The notes beneath the pieces are model-generated. The model worked only from the letters and a program-made list of their open reading frames with translations. It ran no database searches and was not told the DNA's origin. Positions 58,888 through 64,000 of a DNA stretch of 64,000 nt are shown here, one piece after another. Location of the stretch: assembly GCF_020740535.1 (NCBI RefSeq), contig NZ_CP082362.1:744001-808000 (forward strand), given 5' to 3'. The translations under genes and the position numbers were made by a program. Each line of letters begins with the position of its first letter. Position 1 is the first letter of the stretch. The stretch is from Streptomyces profundus (GTDB lineage Bacteria > Actinomycetota > Actinomycetes > Streptomycetales > Streptomycetaceae).

Positions 58888-60270
58888 ATGCGCCGACGGA
58901 TCGTCGTCGCCCTGCTGCCGGTGCTCGCCCTGCTGATCGTCGGTGTGGGCATCTCCTATGCCGTGGTGGTGAGCGAGCGGTTGACGCAGGAGGTGCAGAT
59001 CGACCGCAGCGGGGACGCGGTGCGGTTCGCCAGCCTGACCGAGGCCGCCATCAGATCGGGTGACCTGGCCCGGCTCAAGACCGAACTCGACGCCTACCAG
59101 GCGCTGTTCGACTCCCCGGTCTGGGTGCTCGGCCTGGACGGCAGCCTGGTGCACGACCCCGGCGTGCCGGTGCCCGACGGGACCGGCGTCGGCCGCGACA
59201 TCCAGCTGGCGTTCGCCGGCAGCCGCGCGATGGACAACCCGGTGGTGTGGCCGTGGTCCGAGGGGCCGCTGTGGGTGGTGGAGCCGGTGGGCCGGGACTC
59301 GCAGGTGACGGCCGTGGTGGTGCTGGAGGCATCGACCGACGCGCTGCGCGGGGCCACCCTGCGGCAGTGGGGGGTGGGCGCGGCGCTGTTGCTGCTGCCG
59401 GTGACGGCCCTGGTGGGCGGGCTGTGGCCGCTCACCAGATGGATCCTGCGTCCGGTGCGGGACCTGGAGCGGATCGCGGCGGACGTGCGGGGCGGCGATC
59501 TGAACGCGCGGGCCGAGGTGGAGCACGGCCCGTCCGAGCTGCGCGGGCTGGCCTCGTCGTTCAACGCCATGGTGGACACGGTGCAGCGCTCCCTGGAGCG
59601 GCAGCGGGCCTTTGTCGCCGACGCCGCCCACCAGATGCGGAACCCGCTGGCCAGCCTGCGGCTCTCGGTGGAGAACCTGCGTCCCTGGCTGCGGGAGCCG
59701 GCGGCGCGGGAGGCCGGCGAGGAGGCGGTCTCCGAGGCCGTGGAGATGGGCGAGATGTTCGAGGCGATGTTGGCCGCCACCGCGGTCGCCGGCGCCGAGC
59801 GGGTGCGCGACCGGGAGGCGTGGACGCTGCCGCAGGTCTTCGACGCCGGCCGTCCGCACTGGACGCGCGCCACCGAGGACCACGGGCTGGCGCTTGAGGT
59901 GGCCGAGCCCGACCGGGACCTGGTGCTGCGCCAGCCGCCCGGCGGTCTGGTCGCCGTGCTGGACGAGCTGGTGGACAACGCCGCCCGGCTCTCGGACGGC
60001 ACCACGGTGCGGGTGGGCTGGTCGGTGGACGCGGACCGCGCGCACGGCACGGTCTGGGTCGCGGACGACGGGGTGGGGCTGACGGACGAGGAACGGGACG
60101 CCGCCAGGGGCCGGTTCTGGCGCGCCCAGCGCCACCAGAACGCGCCGGGCACCGGCCTTGGCCTGGCTATCGTCCACGATGTCGTCGAGGACGTCGGCGG
60201 CGAGGTGCGTCTGGCGGCGGCCGAGCCGCACGGGCTGCGGGTCCTGGTCCGGCTCCCGGTGGTCCGCTGA
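58888..60270 (+). CDS. Sensor histidine kinase
   Basis: This 460-residue membrane kinase has TM1 at 5-28, an extracellular sensor domain of about 130 residues (29-158) with FDSPVWVLGLDGSLVHDPG, TM2 at 160-182, a HAMP linker, the dimerisation box with phospho-acceptor His248 (ADAAHQMRNPLASLRLS) and an ATPase domain with VLDELVDNAARL (N), VWVADDGVGL (G1), GTGLGLAIVHDVV (G2). HQMRNP instead of HELRTP marks the HPK subgroup seen in TctE-like kinases. ATG 58888 lies 7 nt after the regulator gene. The TctE-like layout fits a sensor for carboxylic acids working with the TAXI binding protein encoded next. Confidence 0.93.
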   Translation: MRRRIVVALLPVLALLIVGVGISYAVVVSERLTQEVQIDRSGDAVRFASLTEAAIRSGDLARLKTELDAYQALFDSPVWVLGLDGSLVHDPGVPVPDGTGVGRDIQLAFAGSRAMDNPVVWPWSEGPLWVVEPVGRDSQVTAVVVLEASTDALRGATLRQWGVGAALLLLPVTALVGGLWPLTRWILRPVRDLERIAADVRGGDLNARAEVEHGPSELRGLASSFNAMVDTVQRSLERQRAFVADAAHQMRNPLASLRLSVENLRPWLREPAAREAGEEAVSEAVEMGEMFEAMLAATAVAGAERVRDREAWTLPQVFDAGRPHWTRATEDHGLALEVAEPDRDLVLRQPPGGLVAVLDELVDNAARLSDGTTVRVGWSVDADRAHGTVWVADDGVGLTDEERDAARGRFWRAQRHQNAPGTGLGLAIVHDVVEDVGGEVRLAAAEPHGLRVLVRLPVVR

Positions 60271-60284
60271 CTCCCCCGGGGAGT
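60270..60284. terminator. Small hairpin after the kinase gene
   Basis: ACTCCCC-C-GGGGAGT overlaps the kinase stop codon. The stem is short and there is no T-run. Confidence 0.3.
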
Positions 60285-60331
60285 TCGACACCGAGGGTCC
60301 GGCCTGGAGCGGGCGGCTCCGCCGACCGGCG

Positions 60332-61258
60332 CTACGGCTTGGCGTCGCGGAACCAGTCGGCCGAGCCGGGGTGGAGCGCGACGGGCGCGGTGGCGGCGGC
60401 CGTGCGGGAGTCGATCTGGAGGGCCTCGGGCCGGGTGCGGGCCAGGCTGTCGGCCTGCTCGATCGTCGTCCCGGTGAGGAACCGGGCGAGGTCGTCGGGG
60501 AAGCCCCGGCGTACCGCGAGCAGGGTGGGGACGGCCACGGTGTCGGTGGTCTCCACGCCGGGGTAGACGGTGTTGGAGATGGTCACCGAGAGGTACTCGC
60601 CCGGGTGCGCTCGCTGGAGGGTGTTGGCCTCGGTGCCCAGGTCGACGAAGCGGATCGCCGGGCCGTTCGCCAGCAGCCAGGAGATCGCCGGGGTCGGCAT
60701 CGCGGTGAGCGACATCACGGCGTCGACCTCGTCGTCCAACAACGCCTGGGCGGCGCTCTGTTGTCCGTAGTCACGGGTTTCGACATCCACCCCGGCCGCC
60801 TGGAACAGGCGCTCGGCGGTGTAGCGGGTGCCGGACCCTGGCAGCCCCACGGCGACCCGACGGCCCGGCAGGTCGGAGAGCGCGCGCACCCCGTTGTCCC
60901 GCAGCGTCACCAGATGGACCACGGAGTCGAAGATGCGCAGCAGCGCGACCACGTCGGCGCCGTGTGGGCGCAGCACATCGACGTTGGCATAGGCCAGATC
61001 GACCTCTTCGCCGAGCAGCAGCCGGATGTTGTCGACGGATGCCTCGGTGGGCAGCGTCCGCACCACGGGGCCGTCGAGCGCGTCGTTCCACAGCTCGGCG
61101 AGCGCGGCGCCCGACTCGCGGTACGTCGCGCCCTCGGGGCCTGTGGCCAGGGTGAGTTGGGAGACGTCGACGTCCGGGGCGCGGTCGCAGGCGGTGACGA
61201 GGCCGAGACCGAGGGCAGCGGAAAGCACCGTCCGTCTGCTGGGGCCCCTGCCAGGCAA
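60332..61258 (-). CDS. TAXI-family solute-binding lipoprotein (orphan)
   Basis: This 308-residue binding protein of the TRAP-TAXI family starts with a twin-arginine-like lipoprotein signal (PSRRTVLSAALGLGLVTAC, Cys24). The mature part has LTLATGPEGATYRESGAALAELW, ASVDNIRLLLGEEVDLAYANVDVLR (position 72-96) and GVGLPGSGTRYTAERLF-like blocks (here VAVGLPGSGTRYTAERL). TAXI proteins normally feed a DctM/DctQM permease, but no such permease is encoded here. The start is TTG at 61258, chosen to keep the RR motif; GTG 61228 is the next option. It converges on the kinase gene and is divergent from dctA. Probably a co-sensor or scavenger for dicarboxylates or glutamate. Confidence 0.87.
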   Translation of the reverse strand: MPGRGPSRRTVLSAALGLGLVTACDRAPDVDVSQLTLATGPEGATYRESGAALAELWNDALDGPVVRTLPTEASVDNIRLLLGEEVDLAYANVDVLRPHGADVVALLRIFDSVVHLVTLRDNGVRALSDLPGRRVAVGLPGSGTRYTAERLFQAAGVDVETRDYGQQSAAQALLDDEVDAVMSLTAMPTPAISWLLANGPAIRFVDLGTEANTLQRAHPGEYLSVTISNTVYPGVETTDTVAVPTLLAVRRGFPDDLARFLTGTTIEQADSLARTRPEALQIDSRTAAATAPVALHPGSADWFRDAKP

Positions 61259-61363
61259 TGTCAGATCAACCTTAAATTTTAACCGGCGCCGTTGCTGTTA
61301 CACGCCGTTAAGCCTCACCTTGCTGTGATCTCGACCATAACAGTCACAGGGATGGGGACGCCC
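61259..61363. promoter_or_regulatory. Divergent control region, TAXI gene / dctA
   Basis: This 105-nt AT-rich region contains the inverted repeat TTAAA-T-TTTAA near 61271 and two GTTA-type words (TGTTACACG, CCGTTAAGC) in tandem near 61293, which fit direct-repeat sites of an OmpR regulator. A GGGGAC ribosome site precedes the dctA start. Confidence 0.4.
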
Positions 61364-62842
61364 ATGACGAATGAGCCGGCGCAGCAGGCGCCAACGGCGA
61401 AGAAGAAAAAGCTGTACCACCACCTGTATTTCTGGGTGTTGCTCGGCATCAGCATCGGCATCGTGATCGGCCTGGTGGCGCCCGGCGTCGGAGCCGACAT
61501 GAAGTGGCTGGCCGACCTCTTCGTCAAGCTGGTGAAGGTCGTGATCGCCCCGACCATCTTCGCCACCGTGGTGGTGGGCATCGCCGGTCTCGGCGATCTG
61601 GCCCGCGCCGGTGGGCTGGCCCTCAGGACGGTCCTGTACTTCAACATCACCACCGTGTTCGCGCTGGCCATCGGCCTGGTGGTGGTGAACGTCGTCATGC
61701 CGGGCAGCGGCCTCAACTACGACATCGACAGCTTCGACACCTCGGCCGCCGACGACGCCATCGCCTCGGCTGGCGAGGTGGACCAGGGCGGGGTCACCGG
61801 CTTCGTGCTCGATCTGGTGCCGACGTCCTTCGCCAGCGCCTTTGTGGACGGCAAGCTGCTCCAGGTGCTGCTGCTGGCGATCCTGGTGGCGGTCGCGGTG
61901 ACCATGTTGGGCAGCCGGGCCGAGCCCGTGGTGCGCTCGCTCGACACCTTCGCCAAGATCATGTTCAGCGTGATCAAGCTGGTGATGTGGGTGGCGCCGC
62001 TGGGCGCGATGGGCGGCATGGCCTTCACCATCGGGGAGCACGGCAGCGCGATCCTGGGCTCGTTGGCCTCGTTCATGCTGTCCTTCTGGCTGACCTGTCT
62101 GCTCTTCATCTTCCTGGTGCTCGGCCCGATCTGTTACGCGGCCGGCTTCAGCCTGCTGAAGTACATCCGCTACATCAAGGACGAGCTGCTGATCGTGCTC
62201 GGCACCTCCTCCTCCGAGACGGTGCTGCCCCGGATGATGGGCAAGATGGAGGCGGCGGGTACGCCCAAGCACGTCGTCGGCATGACGATTCCCACCGGGT
62301 ACTCCTTCAACCTGGACGGCACCGCGATCTACATGTCGATGGGCGCGCTCTTCATCGCCCAGGCGTTCGGCATCGATGTGCCGATCACGACGCAGATCGG
62401 CCTGTTGGCGTTCATGCTGATCTCGTCCAACGGGGCCGCCGGTGTCTCGGGGGCCGGCCTGGTCACCCTGGCCGCCTCGCTGACCGCGTTCGACTCGGTG
62501 ATCCCGGTGGCCGGCATCGCGCTGATCGTCGGCATCGACCGCTTCATGAGCGAGGGCCGCGCGCTGACCAACCTGACCGGCAACGGCCTGGGCACGCTGG
62601 TCATCGCCCGCTGGACGGGCGATCTGGACCGCGAACGGCTCGCCTATGTGCTCGACAACCCGGGCACGGTGGACGTGGACGAGTGGATGAAGGACGAGGT
62701 GCCGCCGACGGTGGACCCGTCCGACGAGGGCCCGTCCGGCGAGCGCCCTTCCGGCGAGGGCCCTTCCGGCGAGGGCCCCGAGGGGCCGGTCGGCGATCGG
62801 GACGAGGAGTCCACCGACGTCACGATCGCGAAGCAGCGGTAG
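61364..62842 (+). CDS. dctA: C4-dicarboxylate:cation symporter (DAACS)
   Basis: This 492-residue symporter imports succinate, fumarate and malate with protons or sodium. It shows the DAACS motifs LIVLGTSSSETVLPRMMGKMEAAG (position 280-303; GTSSSE is the hairpin-loop signature), MTIPTGYSFNLDGTAIYM (substrate and Na site, with FNLDG) and LLAFMLISSNGAAGVSGAG. The GTSSSE and FNLDG forms are the DctA version rather than glutamate GltP. The cytoplasmic C terminus carries tandem EGPSGE repeats (residues 452-475). ATG 61364 is favoured by GGGGAC; ATG 61352 is possible. Divergent from the orphan TAXI gene, next to the two-component pair. Confidence 0.93.
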   Translation: MTNEPAQQAPTAKKKKLYHHLYFWVLLGISIGIVIGLVAPGVGADMKWLADLFVKLVKVVIAPTIFATVVVGIAGLGDLARAGGLALRTVLYFNITTVFALAIGLVVVNVVMPGSGLNYDIDSFDTSAADDAIASAGEVDQGGVTGFVLDLVPTSFASAFVDGKLLQVLLLAILVAVAVTMLGSRAEPVVRSLDTFAKIMFSVIKLVMWVAPLGAMGGMAFTIGEHGSAILGSLASFMLSFWLTCLLFIFLVLGPICYAAGFSLLKYIRYIKDELLIVLGTSSSETVLPRMMGKMEAAGTPKHVVGMTIPTGYSFNLDGTAIYMSMGALFIAQAFGIDVPITTQIGLLAFMLISSNGAAGVSGAGLVTLAASLTAFDSVIPVAGIALIVGIDRFMSEGRALTNLTGNGLGTLVIARWTGDLDRERLAYVLDNPGTVDVDEWMKDEVPPTVDPSDEGPSGERPSGEGPSGEGPEGPVGDRDEESTDVTIAKQR

Positions 62843-62860
62843 CGCCGACGGCGGCTCGAC

Positions 62861-62898
62861 GCCCGCCCCCGGAGCGGAAGGCCGCTCCGGGGGCGGGC
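62861..62898. terminator. 17-bp-stem bidirectional terminator
   Basis: Arms GCCCGCCCCCGGAGCGG and complement with an AAGG loop between convergent dctA and AraC genes. Confidence 0.8.
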
Positions 62899-62920
62899 GC
62901 GTCCGCCGTGAGGCGCCGCC

Positions 62921-63886
62921 TCAGGACCGCAGCGCCCGCTCCCGGTAGTCCCGGGGCGGAAGGCCGTAGGCGGACCGGAAGGCGCGGGTGAAGTCGGCGG
63001 GCCGGGCGAACCCGTGGTGCCGCGCGATCGCGGCGATCGTCAGATGAGCCGACAGCGGGTCGGCCAGCGCCCGGCGGGCCCGTTGCAGACGTTGCTCCCG
63101 GATGAACGCGCCCACGGTGGTCCCGTTCTGCTGGAACAGCCGGTGCAACGAGCGCGGCGAGACATGGTGGGCCGCGGCGATGGTCGCCGGCGTCAGATCG
63201 TCCTCGTGCAGATGCCGCTGGACGAAGTCGTGGACGCGCAGGGTCAGGACCCGCTGCCGCTCCTCCGGCGGCAGCGGCCGGTCGAGGTGGTGGGTGAGCA
63301 CGGCCGCCACCAGATCGACGGCGGCGGTGCCGAGCATGTGGGTGTGCGCCGGACGGTAGATCGCGTAGTCGTCCACCAGATGGGTCAGGAGCTGGACGAG
63401 CAGCGCGGCCAGTCCCGTGGGGCTGGGGAAGTGCAGGGAGACCGAGTGGCTCCCCGGGCGCAGGGTTTCGGGGAGCAACGCCCGCGGGACGAGCAGATCG
63501 TTGAGGGCGAAGGCCCCGCTCTCGTTCCGCAGCCCGGTCTGGAACGGGTAGGAGCTGCTCATCAGCAGCAGATCGCCCGGCTCCACGACGAACCGGCTGT
63601 CCCCGCGGCCGACCTCGACCCGGCCCCGCCGGGGCGTCGCCAGATAGACCACCTCGGGGTCGGACAGCCGGATCAGCCGAGGTGTCCTGGCCGAGAACAG
63701 CGGTGGGCACTGGAAGGACGTCCCCCGCACCGCACCCAGGTCGAGCACCCGGAGGCTGGCGTCGAAGTCGGCCGGCCGGTCGAGATGCATCTCGCACGGA
63801 TTGTGGCTCTCGAACGCCGCCTGTCGCCAACGGTCGTACCGCTCGGCGCCGGTCAACTCCAGGTCGGGGGAAGCCGACTCGATCAC
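62921..63886 (-). CDS. AraC/XylS-family transcriptional activator
   Basis: This 321-residue regulator has an N-terminal AraC-binding-like sensor domain (residues 20-190: CEMHLDRPADFDASLRVLDLGAV in part; RRGRVEVGRGDSRFVVEPGDLLLMSSSYPF by position) and a C-terminal double helix-turn-helix (LTPATIAAAHHVSPRSLHRLFQQNGTTVGAFIREQRLQRARRAL at 232-275, then IAAIARHHGFARPADFTRAFRSAYGLPPRDYR). The GTG start has a GGGGGAGA purine run directly upstream. It converges on dctA. The 114 nt to the window edge hold its promoter region, where I saw nothing distinctive. Target genes probably lie to the right of the window. Confidence 0.92.
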   Translation of the reverse strand: MIESASPDLELTGAERYDRWRQAAFESHNPCEMHLDRPADFDASLRVLDLGAVRGTSFQCPPLFSARTPRLIRLSDPEVVYLATPRRGRVEVGRGDSRFVVEPGDLLLMSSSYPFQTGLRNESGAFALNDLLVPRALLPETLRPGSHSVSLHFPSPTGLAALLVQLLTHLVDDYAIYRPAHTHMLGTAAVDLVAAVLTHHLDRPLPPEERQRVLTLRVHDFVQRHLHEDDLTPATIAAAHHVSPRSLHRLFQQNGTTVGAFIREQRLQRARRALADPLSAHLTIAAIARHHGFARPADFTRAFRSAYGLPPRDYRERALRS

Positions 63887-64000
63887 GCTCTCCCCCTCGG
63901 CGCCCGCAGCGGAAGCATGGTCATGTCGCGCACGCGATGGAACCGTTCCGCTCTCGATAAGTGCCCAAGCGTAAAACTGCTCGCGATCATCTCGTCACCT

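Overview
The window reads as a Streptomyces-like actinomycete chromosome. Base composition is very GC-rich, third codon positions are almost always G or C, GTG and TTG starts are frequent, and transcripts with little or no leader (a TANNNT-type box 6-7 nt before the start codon) are common. Typical Streptomyces content includes a Spo0M protein, an XRE regulator (DUF5753 type) with its DUF397 and HATPase partners, a cold-shock protein next to a DEAD-box helicase, and two rare TTA (bldA-type) codons. I saw no rRNA, tRNA, CRISPR array, prophage or complete insertion sequence. About 64 protein genes are called.

Layout, first third. 1-4.4 kb: the end of a LacI regulator, an isochorismatase-type hydrolase divergent from a TetR gene with two tandem operators between them, a lipoamide-dehydrogenase-like flavoprotein and a small lipoprotein. 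4.6-14.5 kb: a six-gene leftward operon (ureohydrolase with a His-rich repeat tail, family-5 solute-binding lipoprotein, MFS transporter, fused double ATPase and two permeases of the peptide/nickel ABC class) with a divergent leaderless LacI gene. 14.6-21.4 kb: S4-domain protein, GNAT, MarR with proline iminopeptidase, Spo0M, membrane proteins and a secreted subtilisin with a P-domain. 21.5-25.1 kb: an ABC-2 permease and an unusual fusion of an extracellular S15-type hydrolase to an ABC ATPase.

Middle third. 25.4-31.6 kb: DHA2-type MFS pump, WrbA, the XRE/DUF397/HATPase trio and a VanW-family protein. 31.6-38.5 kb: a complete urea ABC transporter operon (urtABCDE), preceded by a cytosolic AmiC-like amide sensor and a divergent MarR gene; a 150-bp exact copy of the core of urtE lies as a pseudogene fragment beyond the operon's 3' end. 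38.6-49.9 kb: XRE regulator, a protein with two tandem P-loop units, a degenerate Nudix protein, SGNH hydrolase, a drug-efflux MFS with its TetR and two operators, a BCCT osmolyte transporter, an FAD dehydrogenase, paired DUF202 proteins and a MaoC hydratase.

Last third. 50.2-53.8 kb: a large regulator, homogentisate dioxygenase (hmgA) and a GntR/UTRA regulator. 54-57.5 kb: cspA, a DEAD-box helicase and a small partner; both cspA and the helicase have structured leaders that could act as temperature-sensitive RNA switches. 57.6-63.9 kb: an anti-sigma-like ATPase, an OmpR/histidine-kinase pair, an orphan TAXI binding lipoprotein, the dicarboxylate symporter dctA and an AraC regulator. The kinase, TAXI protein and DctA look like one sensing-and-uptake unit. 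Many convergent gene pairs are separated by long perfect hairpins, probably bidirectional terminators.
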